Shown here: in pieces, positions 1 through 9,555 of the stretch
How the letters are laid out: each line of letters begins with the position of its first letter
How positions within the stretch are numbered: position 1 is the first letter of the stretch
NCBI RefSeq assembly: GCF_016428915.1
Contig: NZ_JAELTP010000059.1
Coordinates: 1-36,929 of the forward strand
Source of the DNA: Pandoraea sp. ASV26
Lineage (GTDB): Bacteria > Pseudomonadota > Gammaproteobacteria > Burkholderiales > Burkholderiaceae
DNA length: 36,929 nt
Direction of reading: 5' to 3'
Position numbers and translations under genes: made by a program
Notes under the pieces: generated by a model
What the model saw: only the letters and a program-made list of their open reading frames with translations
Databases searched by the model: none
Told to the model about the DNA's origin: nothing

Positions 1-648
1 CAGACAGTTATCCCGCGTGGACGTGACTTGCGCCCAGATCGGCGCGTTCTCGGGCACGGATGCCAGTTCCGCCTTGTCGCCACTGTGCGTGATCTGCGCG
101 AACGTCACGATCTCGCGCAGTTGCGCCGCTTCGTGACGCGAAGCAAAGCGCCCCTCCTGCTGGGCACGCTCCAGATAGTAATGACAGAGATAGTTCGCGC
201 GGCCCTTGAGCATGGCGACCGTCACCGGCACGGCGAGCGCCTTGCGCACCGTCGGGATGTCGCGCGCGAAAATCTGATCCTGCAAGTGCTTGGTGCCGGT
301 CGAGATGATCGTCTTGCCACCCCACAGCATGGCGGGCACGAGATATGCGTAGGTCTTGCCCGTTCCGGTCCCCGCCTCGGCGATCAGCGTGTCGTGCGTG
401 TCCATGGCAGCCGCCACGGCGCGCGCCATCTCGGTCTGCGGCTCACGCGAGCGATAGCCATCGATGGCGCGCGCGAGCATCCCGCCGTCGCCGAAGATTT
501 CCTGCAACTCGCGCTCGCGCTTGGCGGCAAGCGGTTTGAGTCCGTGGAAAGTGGGCGCGTCGGAGCTTTGGGAGATATCGGGGGAATCGCTGGATGCGGC
601 AGAATCGGTCAAAACGGCTGGCAAACTCAAAGGCGCGGCGAATCTCAT
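1..648 (-). CDS. ATP-dependent helicase, DinG/YoaA family (5' part, cut by window edge)
   Basis: This is the N-terminal 216 residues of a superfamily 2 (XPD-like) DNA helicase; the rest lies outside the window. The reading frame begins at an ATG at 648 and stays open to base 1. It shows a Walker A motif EAGTGTGKT (residues 91-99), followed by GGKTIISTGTKHLQDQ (motif Ia region). Cys155 in KGRANYLC and Cys215 in TRDNC are placed as the first iron-sulfur cluster ligands of DinG/YoaA/XPD helicases. The family unwinds 5'-overhang and R-loop-type DNA during replication stress and repair; that is family knowledge. The first 35 residues are a low-complexity Ser/Asp-rich leader, and no strong Shine-Dalgarno sequence precedes the ATG, so the true start could be a little downstream. 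DinG and YoaA cannot be separated from this fragment. Confidence 0.88.
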   Translation of the reverse strand, partial: MRFAAPLSLPAVLTDSAASSDSPDISQSSDAPTFHGLKPLAAKRERELQEIFGDGGMLARAIDGYRSREPQTEMARAVAAAMDTHDTLIAEAGTGTGKTYAYLVPAMLWGGKTIISTGTKHLQDQIFARDIPTVRKALAVPVTVAMLKGRANYLCHYYLERAQQEGRFASRHEAAQLREIVTFAQITHSGDKAELASVPENAPIWAQVTSTRDNCL

Positions 649-732
649 CAACGGGATTCACAACGCCGGCAATGGAAAGGGGGCGACGCAAACATTCGGG
701 GAAATGCCCCAAACATCGCGCGGGACACCTGC

Positions 733-936
733 TCAGGCAGGTTGGTCCGGCATTTGCTGCAATTGCAGCAGGGTGATCGTGTCCTTGATTTTCAGACGGC
801 GCTTCTTGAGCCGGGTGACCTGAAGTTCGTCGTACGTGGGCTCCGTCAGCAATTTGTCGATCAGGAAGTCCAGATCCCGGTGTTCGATCTGCAACTCGAT
901 GATGCGGCGTCCAATGGAGTGAAGATCGTGCTGCAT
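733..936 (-). CDS. YdcH family protein (DUF465)
   Basis: A 67-residue cytoplasmic protein, almost entirely charged helix, with the DUF465/YdcH pattern: a heptad-rich N-terminus (HSIGRRIIELQIEHRDLDFL), a short break at TEPTYDE, then a basic second helix (LKKRRLKIKDTI). The ATG at 936 is chosen because AGGAG lies at normal spacing before it and because the family is about 70-75 residues long. Frames reading further upstream have no such support. The molecular role of YdcH proteins is not established. It lies between a helicase gene and an exported coiled-coil protein gene on the same strand, and nothing in the context assigns a job. Confidence 0.85.
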   Translation of the reverse strand: MQHDLHSIGRRIIELQIEHRDLDFLIDKLLTEPTYDELQVTRLKKRRLKIKDTITLLQLQQMPDQPA

Positions 937-1051
937 CTTGGCAACTCTCCTGCGACTCTCAAATGATTCCGTTTCCTGCGCAACGTGTGGCAAACACAAA
1001 CGGCGCCATCGCAGGCCGCGCAGCACACCGTGCCGACGGCCCGGGCATCGC

Positions 1052-2008
1052 TCATTGTCCCGGCAATGCCTTTTGTGCCGGCGAGCTGCCCGATTGCGAA
1101 TCGTTGCGGCGCTCGTCGGACTTCTTCTGGCGCTCGATGGCTTCCTGTTGCTTCTGGTTGTACTTGCGCACGTTCTCTTCGCGCTCAGCTGCCTTTTGCG
1201 CCGCCGTCGCCTTCGCCTCGTCGAGCTTTTGCTGCTGCGCGGCCTGCTTGGCATTGTACTGTTCCGCGTTAGCCGCACGCTGCGGGGCCTGGCCCGTGCG
1301 CTCGGTCACACGCTGTTGATACTCGGCCTGCTTGGCTTCGTAATCGGCAACGTTCTGCGCGCGCTCTGCGGCACGTTGCGGCGCTTCGGCGGCTGTTTGT
1401 GCGCGCTTTTCCGCCAGACGCTCGTCACGCTCCTGCGCTCGCGCCTTGCGCTCCTGATCTTCAAGCACCAGCCGCTGGCTGCGAACCGCCTTGAGTTCCT
1501 CGCGCTGTTTGTCTCGAGCACTTTCGATGCAGTAGTTCACGAAGAACTTCGACGCGCATTCGTACTTCGCTTCTTCAAAACGATAGTCGATCCAGGCGCG
1601 CTGGCGATCGAGCACCGCGCGGCGACCGGCGAAGTCGTCATCGGCGGGACGCATATCGAGCTGGTCGTCATACGCGACGGGCTTGTCGTCCTCGGCCGCC
1701 GCCGCTGCCGCGCTAGCCTTGCTGGCCGACGAAGGCGTGCGATCCGCCGTGGCGTCGAAAGGGACATGCGGCACGCCGAGCTGTTCGGTGGTGCGCCCGG
1801 CGGCCTCGACAGCCGAGAGCCCCTGCGCGAACGATGCCCCCGGCAAGACGGCAGCCGTCGTCATGATGCCGAACGCCCCGAGCGCGGCCAGCGACGCACG
1901 CGTGTGATGATGTGAACACAGGCGTGAAGGCAGGCGCGAATTCAGACGAGAAAACAATTTTTCGAGGGAAATCATGAGGTTGTGCAGAGTGATGCCAAAT
2001 TTTAGCAT
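1052..2008 (-). CDS. Exported Ala/Gln/Arg-rich coiled-coil protein, unknown function
   Basis: Up to 318 residues. A hydrophobic stretch (LAALGAFGIMTTAAVLPG) ending in ASFAQG looks like a signal peptide with cleavage after AxA/F-A, so the product is probably periplasmic. The middle has two cysteines (KYECASKF and NYCIE) in a helical stretch. From about residue 170 to the end it is a nearly continuous charged coiled coil rich in A, E, K, Q and R, with recurring blocks of the type AAxRAxNVxxYxxKQxE. The longest start is 2008; an in-frame ATG at 1975 is equally possible, since TGCTAAAAT just upstream of it could be an extended -10 element and either start leaves an unusually long n-region. It is divergent from tex. 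I do not recognise a characterised family. Confidence 0.7.
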   Translation of the reverse strand: MLKFGITLHNLMISLEKLFSRLNSRLPSRLCSHHHTRASLAALGAFGIMTTAAVLPGASFAQGLSAVEAAGRTTEQLGVPHVPFDATADRTPSSASKASAAAAAAEDDKPVAYDDQLDMRPADDDFAGRRAVLDRQRAWIDYRFEEAKYECASKFFVNYCIESARDKQREELKAVRSQRLVLEDQERKARAQERDERLAEKRAQTAAEAPQRAAERAQNVADYEAKQAEYQQRVTERTGQAPQRAANAEQYNAKQAAQQQKLDEAKATAAQKAAEREENVRKYNQKQQEAIERQKKSDERRNDSQSGSSPAQKALPGQ

Positions 2009-2080
2009 TGCCTGCCCGGACGCGCCCGCGGTTTATGGCAAAATGCCCCGCTCCTGGCACTTGGGTAACTCGCAACACTC

Positions 2081-4447
2081 ATGACGCAAAACGTAGCCCT
2101 TCAGATCGTTCAACGCATCGCCGACGAACTCAGCGTGCAGCCGCGTCAGGTCGCCGCCGCCGTGCAATTGCTGGACGAAGGCGCCACTGTGCCCTTCATC
2201 GCTCGCTACCGCAAGGAAGTGACCGGTAACCTCGATGACACGCAACTGCGTACGCTCGAAGAGCGCCTGCTGTATCTTCGCGAGTTGGAAGAGCGCCGCG
2301 CGGCGATCCTGGCAAGCATCGACGAGCAAGGCAAGCTGACCGACGAACTGCGTACCGCCATCGAGGCGGCTGAAACGAAGCAGACGCTCGAAGATCTTTA
2401 CCTTCCCTACAAGCAGAAGCGCCGCACCCGCGCGCAAATCGCCCGCGAAGCCGGTCTCGAGCCGCTCGCTCAGGCGTTGCTCGCCGACCCGACGCTCGAC
2501 CCGCAAACCGAAGCCGCCAGGTTTGTCGACGCCGAAAAGGGCGTGGCCGACATCAAGGCCGCGCTCGATGGCGCCCGCGACATCCTGTCGGAACAATTCG
2601 GCGAGACGGCCGACTTGCTCGGCAAGCTGCGCGATTACCTGTGGAATCAGGGCGTCGTGTCGTCGAAGGTCATCGAAGGCAAGGAAAACGAGGAAGGCGA
2701 GAAATTCCGCGACTACTACGACTACGACGAGCCGATCGCTGCCGTGCCGTCGCACCGCGCACTCGCCCTCTTCCGCGGCCGTAACCTCGGCATTCTGATG
2801 GTCAAGCTGGGCCTCGGCGAAGAGCTCGACGCCCAGATCCCGCATCCGTGCGAAAGCATGATCGCCGGTCACTTCGGCATTCGCCAGCAGAACCGCGCGG
2901 CCGACAAATGGCTGGGCGACGTGTGCCGCTGGTGCTGGCGTGTCAAGGTGCAGCCGCATCTCGAATCGGAACTGCTCACGCAGATGCGCGAAAGCGCCGA
3001 GAACGAGGCGATCCGCGTATTCGCGCGCAACCTCAAGGCGCTGCTGCTCGCAGCACCCGCCGGCCCGAAGGGCGTGATCGGTCTGGACCCGGGGCTGCGT
3101 ACCGGCGTGAAGGTGGCCGTGGTCGATCCGACCGGCAAGCTGCTCGGCACCGACACCATCTACCCGCACGAGCCGCGCCGCGACTGGGACGGTGCACTCT
3201 CGCGACTCTCGAAGATCGCCGCCGCCACCGGCGCGCAACTCGTGAGTATCGGCAACGGCACGGCCTCGCGCGAAACGGACAAGCTCGCGCTCGAGTTGAT
3301 CAAGCGCCATCCCGAACTCAAGCTTCAGAAGATCGTGGTCTCCGAAGCCGGTGCCTCGGTGTATTCGGCATCGGAATTCGCGGCGAAGGAATTCCCCGAA
3401 CTCGACGTATCGCTGCGCGGCGCCGTCTCGATTGCCCGCCGCCTGCAAGATCCGCTGGCCGAACTCGTCAAGATCGAGCCGAAGGCCATTGGCGTGGGCC
3501 AGTATCAGCACGACGTGAACCAGCGTGAGCTCGCGCGCATGCTCGATGCCGTGGTCGAGGACTGCGTGAACGCCGTGGGCGTGGACGTCAACACGGCGTC
3601 GGCACCGCTGCTCGCCCGTGTTTCGGGGCTGAACAGCACGCTCGCGAAGAACATCGTCGACTTCCGCGACAGCAACGGCCCGTTCCCGAACCGCGAGTCG
3701 CTCAAGAAGGTGCCGCGTCTGGGCGACAAGACCTTCGAGCAGGCCGCCGGCTTCCTGCGCGTGAACGGCGGCGACAATCCGCTCGATCGCTCGGCGGTCC
3801 ACCCGGAAGCGTATCCCGTCGTCGAACGCATTCTGAAGAAGATCCAGAAGACCATTGACGACGTCATGGGCAACGGCTCGGTCGTGCGCAGCATCTCGGC
3901 GACCGAATTCGTCGACGAACGCTTCGGCCTGCCGACCGTCAAGGACATCCTGACCGAACTCGAGAAGCCGGGCCGCGACCCGCGACCGGAGTTCAAGACG
4001 GCAACCTTCCAGGAAGGCGTCGAGAAGCTGAGCGACCTGAAGCCCGGCATGCAGCTCGAAGGCGTGGTGACGAACGTGGCCGCGTTCGGTGCGTTCATCG
4101 ACATCGGTGTGCATCAGGACGGTCTGGTCCACGTCTCCGCCATGTCGACGAAGTTCATCAAGGATCCGCACGAAGTCGTGAAGGCCGGCGACATCGTGAA
4201 GGTGAAGGTGCTCGAAGTCGATCCGCGCCGTCAGCGCATCTCGCTCACCATGCGACTGAACGATGATCTGCCAGTCGCCGGCGCCACAGATCGTCCGAGC
4301 AGCGGTGGCGCTGCGCGCGGCGGTAATGGGGGTAATGGCGGTAACGGTGGGAATGGTGGCGGCCATCGCGGCGGTGGCGGCGGTCGTCAACGCGAACCGG
4401 AGACGGTCAGCGCCATGGCAGCCGCTTTCGCCAAGCTCAAGCGCTAA
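2081..4447 (+). CDS. tex: Tex family RNA-binding transcription accessory protein
   Basis: A 788-residue protein matching Tex over its full usual length. An N-terminal helical region ([29 protein letters not shown]) is followed by the YqgF/RNase H-like domain ([19 protein letters not shown], about residue 330). Helix-hairpin-helix segments around 500-560 come next ([34 protein letters not shown]). A C-terminal S1 RNA-binding domain spans about 650-725 ([26 protein letters not shown]). Tex binds nucleic acid and affects transcription and ribosome-associated processes. The last 60 residues form an added Gly/Asn-rich linker (GGNGGNGGNGGNGGG) and a short amphipathic tail ending AAAFAKLKR. The gene is monocistronic, divergent from the coiled-coil gene and closed by two hairpins. 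Confidence 0.97.
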   Translation: MTQNVALQIVQRIADELSVQPRQVAAAVQLLDEGATVPFIARYRKEVTGNLDDTQLRTLEERLLYLRELEERRAAILASIDEQGKLTDELRTAIEAAETKQTLEDLYLPYKQKRRTRAQIAREAGLEPLAQALLADPTLDPQTEAARFVDAEKGVADIKAALDGARDILSEQFGETADLLGKLRDYLWNQGVVSSKVIEGKENEEGEKFRDYYDYDEPIAAVPSHRALALFRGRNLGILMVKLGLGEELDAQIPHPCESMIAGHFGIRQQNRAADKWLGDVCRWCWRVKVQPHLESELLTQMRESAENEAIRVFARNLKALLLAAPAGPKGVIGLDPGLRTGVKVAVVDPTGKLLGTDTIYPHEPRRDWDGALSRLSKIAAATGAQLVSIGNGTASRETDKLALELIKRHPELKLQKIVVSEAGASVYSASEFAAKEFPELDVSLRGAVSIARRLQDPLAELVKIEPKAIGVGQYQHDVNQRELARMLDAVVEDCVNAVGVDVNTASAPLLARVSGLNSTLAKNIVDFRDSNGPFPNRESLKKVPRLGDKTFEQAAGFLRVNGGDNPLDRSAVHPEAYPVVERILKKIQKTIDDVMGNGSVVRSISATEFVDERFGLPTVKDILTELEKPGRDPRPEFKTATFQEGVEKLSDLKPGMQLEGVVTNVAAFGAFIDIGVHQDGLVHVSAMSTKFIKDPHEVVKAGDIVKVKVLEVDPRRQRISLTMRLNDDLPVAGATDRPSSGGAARGGNGGNGGNGGNGGGHRGGGGGRQREPETVSAMAAAFAKLKR

Positions 4448-4501
4448 GCTCGGCTAAGCCCCGCCTGTCTTGCGCGGGGCGTATCACTCACACGCTGCGA
4501 C

Positions 4502-4536
4502 AGGCCCGCCATCTTCGGATCGCGGGCCTTGTTTTT
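4502..4536 (+). terminator. Rho-independent terminator downstream of tex
   Basis: The stem GGCCCGC/GCGGGCC with a loop around ATCTTCG is followed directly by TTGTTTTT. It lies 54 bases after the tex stop. A second GC-rich hairpin without a T-tract (GCCCCGC...GCGGGGC) lies just before it at about 4456-4480. Confidence 0.8.
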
Positions 4537-4576
4537 AGGCGATGCGTTTGGTCGATGAGTTTGGTCGATCGGACAT

Positions 4577-4615
4577 GAAAAAGCCGATGGAGATTTCGCT
4601 CCACCGGCTTTTTTT
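4577..4615 (-). terminator. Rho-independent terminator downstream of kup (bidirectional)
   Basis: The stem AAGCCGATGGAG/CTCCACCGGCTT (one mismatch, loop ATTTCG) is flanked by an A-run on the left and a seven-T run on the right. It can therefore stop kup transcription on the minus strand and back up the tex terminator on the plus strand. Confidence 0.82.
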
Positions 4616-4669
4616 GCCGCATTTTGAACCTCACGCTACGCGCCCTCGATGACAGGGCGCAAAGCGTCG

Positions 4670-6562
4670 TCAAATCTCGATCTTCGTCCCCAGCTCGACC
4701 ACGCGGTTCGCGGGAATACTGAAGAAGTCGGTCGGCTTGGCCGCGTTCTGATGCATCCACGCGAACAGGCGCTCACGCCAGATCGACATGCCCGGCAACT
4801 TCGTCGGCACCACGGTTTCGCGCGCGAGGAAGAACGACGTATCCATCAGCTCGAAGTGCATGTCCGTCTTCTGCTCAAGCAGATGCAGCACTTCCTTCAC
4901 GTCGGGTGTCTCGTTGAAACCGAACGTAGCGACCACGCTATACAAACCGCCGGTGTGATCCTTCGCCTCGATACGGGTGGCATCTTCGACGTACGGCACG
5001 TCGACCGTGCGGAACGTCAGGAAGATGGTGCGCTCGTGCAGGATGCGGTTGTGCTTGAGGTTGTGCAGCAGGCTCACCGGCACCAGCGTATTGCCGCCGG
5101 TCAGGTAGATCGCGGTACCCGCCACACGATGCGGCGGGTGGGCGAGCAGGCCCTGCAAGAACGGCCCGAGCGGAATGCCGTCGGCCGCCGTACGCTCGCG
5201 CAGCAACTGACGGCCCTTGTGCCAGGTCATCAGCATGAAGAACAGGAACGCGCCCAGCGCCAGCGGCAACCAGCCGCCCTCCTCGACCTTGATCAGGTTC
5301 GCGCCGAAGAAGGCGAAGTCGACCACGAGGAAGCCGGTGATGATGAGCGCCACCAGGAACTTGTTCCAGTTCCAGACCTTGACCATGACCACGCAAGCGA
5401 GAATCGTCGTGATGACCATTGTCGTCGTCACGGCAATACCGTACGCCGCCGCCAGATTGCTCGACGACTTGAACGCCAGCACGATCCAGATGATGACCAG
5501 CAGCAACGCCCAGTTGATCACCGGCATGTAGATCTGGCCGATCTCGCGATCCGACGTATGCAGGATCTTCATGCGCGGCACGTAGCCAAGCTGGATGGCC
5601 TGACTCGTGAGCGAGAATGCCCCGGAAATCACCGCCTGCGAGGCGATCACGGTAGCCGCCGTCGCCACGATCACCAGCGGCAGCAGCGCCCAGTCGGGGG
5701 CCAGCAGGAAGAACGGGTTCTCGATGGCCTGCGGATTCGTGAGCAGCAGCGCGCCCTGACCGAAATAGTTCAGCGTCAACGCCGGGAGCACCAGAACCGA
5801 CCAGGCGAAGCGGATGGGACGAATTCCGAAGTGTCCCATATCGGCATACAGCGCTTCGGCCCCGGTCAGCACCAGGAACACCGAGCCGAGCACGATATAG
5901 GCTTGCAGGGCGTGTGTGCGAATGAAGTGGATGCCGTAGTACGGGTTGAGCGCCTTGATGATCTCGGGCGCGGCCACGATGTTGTACACGCCGAGCACAC
6001 CGAGAATTACGAACCACGTCACCATCACCGGGCCGAAGAGACGACCGACCTTGGCCGTGCCCGACTTCTGCATCGAGAACAGGATGATCAGAATGACGAT
6101 GGTGATCGGCAATACGAAGCGTGAGAGCGACGGCGCGGCGATCTCCAGACCCTCGACCGCAGACATCACCGAGATGGCCGGGGTGATGACCGCATCGCCG
6201 TAGAACATGCACGCACCGAACATGCCGAGCATCATGAGCACCGTGGCCCACTTGCTGCCGGCACGCACACTGCGCAGGCTGAGCGCCATGAGCGCGAGTA
6301 CGCCGCCTTCGCCTCGGTTGTCCGCACGCATCACGAAGAGCACGTACTTGAGGGAGACAACGATCACCAGCGCCCAGAAGATCAGCGAGATGATGCCGAA
6401 CACGGCTTGCTGGGTAAACGGAATGCCGTGCTGAGGGTCGAAACATTCCTTGAGCGCATAGAGCGGGCTGGTGCCGATATCGCCGAAGACCACGCCGATG
6501 GCCGCCACCATGAGCGCGGGCATGGCCTGAGGGCGCTGCCCGTGTCGTATGTTTTGCGTCAT
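4670..6562 (-). CDS. kup: Kup-type low-affinity potassium uptake transporter
   Basis: A 630-residue inner-membrane protein of the normal KUP/HAK/KT length. The signature [17 protein letters not shown] follows the first residues, and about 12 hydrophobic segments fill residues 15-430 (for example [40 protein letters not shown]). A roughly 170-residue soluble C-terminal domain ends [10 protein letters not shown]. Family members import K+ coupled to H+ across the cytoplasmic membrane. The start at 6562 gives an N-terminus ([12 protein letters not shown]) directly before the conserved first membrane segment; no strong Shine-Dalgarno is visible. It is convergent with tex and shares the bidirectional terminator. 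Confidence 0.96.
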   Translation of the reverse strand: MTQNIRHGQRPQAMPALMVAAIGVVFGDIGTSPLYALKECFDPQHGIPFTQQAVFGIISLIFWALVIVVSLKYVLFVMRADNRGEGGVLALMALSLRSVRAGSKWATVLMMLGMFGACMFYGDAVITPAISVMSAVEGLEIAAPSLSRFVLPITIVILIILFSMQKSGTAKVGRLFGPVMVTWFVILGVLGVYNIVAAPEIIKALNPYYGIHFIRTHALQAYIVLGSVFLVLTGAEALYADMGHFGIRPIRFAWSVLVLPALTLNYFGQGALLLTNPQAIENPFFLLAPDWALLPLVIVATAATVIASQAVISGAFSLTSQAIQLGYVPRMKILHTSDREIGQIYMPVINWALLLVIIWIVLAFKSSSNLAAAYGIAVTTTMVITTILACVVMVKVWNWNKFLVALIITGFLVVDFAFFGANLIKVEEGGWLPLALGAFLFFMLMTWHKGRQLLRERTAADGIPLGPFLQGLLAHPPHRVAGTAIYLTGGNTLVPVSLLHNLKHNRILHERTIFLTFRTVDVPYVEDATRIEAKDHTGGLYSVVATFGFNETPDVKEVLHLLEQKTDMHFELMDTSFFLARETVVPTKLPGMSIWRERLFAWMHQNAAKPTDFFSIPANRVVELGTKIEI

Positions 6563-6922
6563 AAGGTTTGGGTTATCGCTTTATTGCGCTGCACAAAATG
6601 GGCGCTATTCTAACTGGCCGCCGCCGCCCTCGCCAGTCCGGACAGGTGCTGAGTGCCGGACGTCTTACACGACATGCTTCGCTAGGATAATTCGAGCCGC
6701 GCCCCGTGACCAGTGCGGCACAGCAAGGGTTTAGCCTCCCCACCCTGGCGCGGCATAGCGCGTACGGCACCGCATTTCGAGTTGCAAATGCGAGACATAT
6801 GCCTGACATGTGTGATTCGTGTGTCGACAGTCTGCCCAATTGCGTGTAATGCCCACGGGCATAGCGCCCCACGGCCCCGCCGGCGGGGCGTCTGCGGCGC
6901 TGCCATGGCGCTCGCGCCCATG
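6563..6922. other. Intergenic region upstream of kup
   Basis: No convincing gene is visible here. Small frames exist on both strands but lack a ribosome site and family-like sequence. It must hold the kup promoter (minus strand); I could not pick a convincing -35/-10 pair. A perfect short palindrome, GCCCCGCCGGCGGGGC, lies near 6874-6889. Confidence 0.4.
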
Positions 6923-6947
6923 AAAAAAGCCGCCCGAAGGCGGCTTT
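6923..6947 (-). terminator. Rho-independent terminator downstream of the DUF2968 gene
   Basis: On the minus strand the stem AAAGCCGCC/GGCGGCTTT, closed by a TTCG tetraloop, runs into a six-T tract. It starts 47 bases after the stop codon of the minus-strand gene. Confidence 0.88.
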
Positions 6948-6994
6948 CTCATATCTTGAGACGTCGACCGAAAACTGGCCAACGCGCAACGCGC

Positions 6995-7720
6995 TTACTG
7001 ACGACGCGTGGTCTTGCGGTTGCCGGTGCCCTTGACCGAGCGCACGAGATCCGAATCGGCGCTGTTCTGCTCGGCTTCCAGCGAACGAATCTGGCCTTGC
7101 AGGTCGTTCAGGCGGATACGTGCCGCCGTGCGTTCGGTTTCCAGTGCCGAAGCCTGCTCACGCACCGCCTGCTGGTTCTGGGCCAGTGCCTGCTCCTGCT
7201 GACGCTGGATTGCCAGGTCGCTCTGCACGGCGTTCAGGCGCGCTTCGCTTTCGGCCAACTGGCGTTCCATCATCGCTTTCTGGGCTTCGAGCTTGATGCG
7301 ACGGATTTCGACGTCGGCGAGCACTTGCGTCTGGCGTACGAAGTCGCCATACAACGCTTCGGCCTTCTTCTCGTTGCTCACCCTGACGACGCGCCAGAAC
7401 TGGCCTTCGTGGAACAGGGCAACGTAGTACCCCATCGTCTGCGGGTAGAACAACAGGCTGGCGCCGTAGCGGCCGTTGTACGTGGTGCGAAGTTCGGTGA
7501 CTTCCTTGTTCTGAATGCGATCACGCAACTCCTGAATCGCCCCCGAGGCGGCGGGCGCCGTGGCCGATTGCGCAGGCGCTGCCGGAGCCGCTAGCTGGGC
7601 GGATGTCGCGCCGGTCACATCCCTGACTGCATCGGCAGCCCTCGCCGACGTTCCCCAGGCTGCCAGGCATGCCACCCCCACACCCAACCAAAACCGCCCC
7701 CGGCAATCACTGATTTTCAT
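6995..7720 (-). CDS. Exported DUF2968 domain protein
   Basis: A 241-residue protein with an N-terminal signal peptide (WLGVGVACLAAWGTSARA, cleavage near ARA-AD), an Ala/Pro-rich linker and a folded segment around ELRTTYNGRYGASLLFYPQTMGYYVALFHEGQFWRVV written here in two halves: ELRTTYNGRYGASLLF and QTMGYYVALFHEGQFW. A long coiled coil then runs from about residue 120 to 225. This layout matches DUF2968 proteins of Burkholderiaceae, whose function is unknown; the periplasm is the likely location. The ATG at 7720 is preceded by ACAGGAAAA at long spacing. The gene stands alone, followed by a strong terminator, with the sigma-54 activator gene upstream on the same strand. Confidence 0.8.
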   Translation of the reverse strand: MKISDCRGRFWLGVGVACLAAWGTSARAADAVRDVTGATSAQLAAPAAPAQSATAPAASGAIQELRDRIQNKEVTELRTTYNGRYGASLLFYPQTMGYYVALFHEGQFWRVVRVSNEKKAEALYGDFVRQTQVLADVEIRRIKLEAQKAMMERQLAESEARLNAVQSDLAIQRQQEQALAQNQQAVREQASALETERTAARIRLNDLQGQIRSLEAEQNSADSDLVRSVKGTGNRKTTRRQ

Positions 7721-8044
7721 CTGATCTGTTTTCCTGTTATCGACCGGATCGTTTGACGACCCTTATTCGTCGCATTCAATCGCCACCCCGGACTCCGTCC
7801 TGAGGATCTGAGACCTGCGTATTTGTGGAATGATAACCGCATGCCCGCAATAGCCGACAATTCTATCCATTGAGGCGCGGTCTTCCAAGCGGGGAATGCG
7901 TTATTGTGAAAGCGCGATTTCAACTGTTGATACCGCGCAACTACAGGGTCTGCGAGAGTTCCTCCGATCGGAACCCGCTTGTCAGAAAAATCCCGTCATG
8001 CACGCGAAAATCGAGTCGTTGCCCACGCAGGAGACGGGGCCGAC
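7721..8044. other. Intergenic region between the activator gene and the DUF2968 gene
   Basis: 324 bases with no supportable gene. It should contain the promoter of the DUF2968 gene and the 3' untranslated end of the activator gene. I see no strong terminator hairpin behind the activator stop and no sigma-54 -24/-12 element. Confidence 0.4.
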
Positions 8045-9442
8045 TCACGCTTCGTACTCGTTGGCCACTTCCGAGTCGTTGCCGAGGATCTGATATTTGC
8101 GCATTTTTTCCCACAGCACCTTGCGACTGATGCCCAGCGCGTTGGCGGTGTCCTGACGTCGCCAACCATTGGCGTCGAGCGCCGTGACGATGCGGGCGCG
8201 TTCGGTCACGTCCCACCGGGCGCGCTCGGTCAGCGCCCCGCCGCGCGACGGGTCGTCGCCACGCACCGCCGTGCCGATGCACAGCGCGTCGAAGATCGGA
8301 CGGATGCGCCGCTCGTCCCAGCCGCCGAGTTGCCGGTAGATGATGCCGACACGCTCGGCGATGTTGCGCATCTCGCGCACGTTACCGGGAAACACGCCCC
8401 CCTCGACCAGTTCGCGCAGCCACGGCGGCACCTGCGCGCCCACCTCGCTGTCGCCCACGACCTTGCCGAGGTAGGCCGAGAAAACAGCCAGCTTGTCGAC
8501 GGGGCCTCGCTCTTCGAGGCTGGGGATATGCAGCTCGATCACCGCGAGCCGGTAGAACAGGTCGGCGCGAAACAGCTCGTCGCGCACCATTGTTTTGAGG
8601 TTCTTGTTGGTGGCCGCCACGAGCCGGAAGTCGAGCTTCACCGGCTGGGCCGAGCCCAGTCGTGTCACCGCGCTGTCTTCGAGCACCCGCAACAGCTTGA
8701 CCTGCTGGTACAACGGCAGGTCGCCGATTTCGTCGAGGAAGAGCGTGCCGTCGTTCGCTTGCTCGAAATAGCCCTTGTGCGAATAGAGTGCGCCGGTAAA
8801 CGCCCCTTTGGCGTGGCCGAAGAAATGCGACTCGAACAGCCCGTCGGGAATCGCGCCGCAGTTCACGGCAACGAACGGTCCCTGCCCGTAGTGACTATGC
8901 TTGTCGTGCAGCAAACGGGCGATGCGCTCCTTGCCCACGCCGGTCTCGCCGTGAATGAGGACGTTTGAATCGCAATCGGCGAAGGCGTCCACCTCGGCGA
9001 GCAGTTCGAGCATGGCGCTCGACTGGGCGACGAGCGGGTCGGCCGGCGCCGGGGTGCGGTCAGCTTCCGCAATGGCGCCCGAGAGCTTGAAGATGAGCGT
9101 GCGCAGTTCGGCGCCGGTGAAGTCGAGCGTGAGAATGTTGCTGTACTCGGGCGGATAGACGCGCGGATCGTTCTCGCGCGGCGTGGTCGCCACCCAGATC
9201 ACGGGCATGCCGTGGCCCAGTTGCCACTCCTGCGCGTTGGTCGACGCGCCTTCGATCACCGACACGCTGACCACGGCGATGGACGGACGCGCCTTGGTGC
9301 GCTCGCGCGACAAATCAACGCCGTCGGCGCGAATGACTTCCATGTCGAAGCTCGCGAGGCAATGCGCAACGCGGTCGGCAATGTCCGACTTGCCTTCCCA
9401 CACATACACGTCGAGATCTTCACGTACTGGCTTGCTTTTCAT
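8045..9442 (-). CDS. Sigma-54-dependent activator (AAA+/Fis-HTH) with receiver-like N-domain
   Basis: A 465-residue bacterial enhancer-binding protein. The AAA+ domain (about 135-370) has Walker A GETGVGKE (165-172), the sigma-54 contact loop GAFTGA (213-218), Walker B GTLFLDEI (232-239) and an arginine-finger region FRADLFYRL (291-299). The C-terminus has a Fis-type helix-turn-helix (about 415-453). The first 125 residues resemble a receiver fold (strands [25 protein letters not shown]) but have no phospho-acceptor Asp in the expected place, so activation by phosphorylation is doubtful. No histidine kinase is nearby. As the last gene of the tad locus it is a good candidate regulator of the pilus and of the sigma-54 promoter at 23615; both targets are inference. 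Confidence 0.93.
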   Translation of the reverse strand: MKSKPVREDLDVYVWEGKSDIADRVAHCLASFDMEVIRADGVDLSRERTKARPSIAVVSVSVIEGASTNAQEWQLGHGMPVIWVATTPRENDPRVYPPEYSNILTLDFTGAELRTLIFKLSGAIAEADRTPAPADPLVAQSSAMLELLAEVDAFADCDSNVLIHGETGVGKERIARLLHDKHSHYGQGPFVAVNCGAIPDGLFESHFFGHAKGAFTGALYSHKGYFEQANDGTLFLDEIGDLPLYQQVKLLRVLEDSAVTRLGSAQPVKLDFRLVAATNKNLKTMVRDELFRADLFYRLAVIELHIPSLEERGPVDKLAVFSAYLGKVVGDSEVGAQVPPWLRELVEGGVFPGNVREMRNIAERVGIIYRQLGGWDERRIRPIFDALCIGTAVRGDDPSRGGALTERARWDVTERARIVTALDANGWRRQDTANALGISRKVLWEKMRKYQILGNDSEVANEYEA

Positions 9443-9536
9443 GCTGATCCGCTGGTCGACGACCGCTCTCGGCGCTCGTCATGGTGAAGTTCAGTGTTTC
9501 GGTCCTGCTGCGTTTGCGCTCCCACGCTCCTGTTGG

Positions 9537-9552
9537 GGCCCCGCCCGGGGCC
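9537..9552 (-). other. Stem-loop between tadG-like gene and activator gene
   Basis: A perfect GGCCCC/GGGGCC stem with a 4-base loop sits just after the tadG stop on the minus strand. There is no T-run, so it is more likely an mRNA-stabilising or processing hairpin than a full terminator. It could reduce readthrough into the activator gene. Confidence 0.4.
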
Positions 9553-9555
9553 TCG

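Noticed and set aside
8-325. Minus-strand 105-codon frame at the left edge
   Set aside because: It is a shifted reading of the DinG/YoaA-type helicase, whose Walker A and Fe-S cysteine motifs appear in the neighbouring frame.
2033-4390. A 785-codon minus-strand frame opposite tex
   Set aside because: The plus strand encodes full-length Tex with all expected domains; the antisense frame is a codon-bias artefact.
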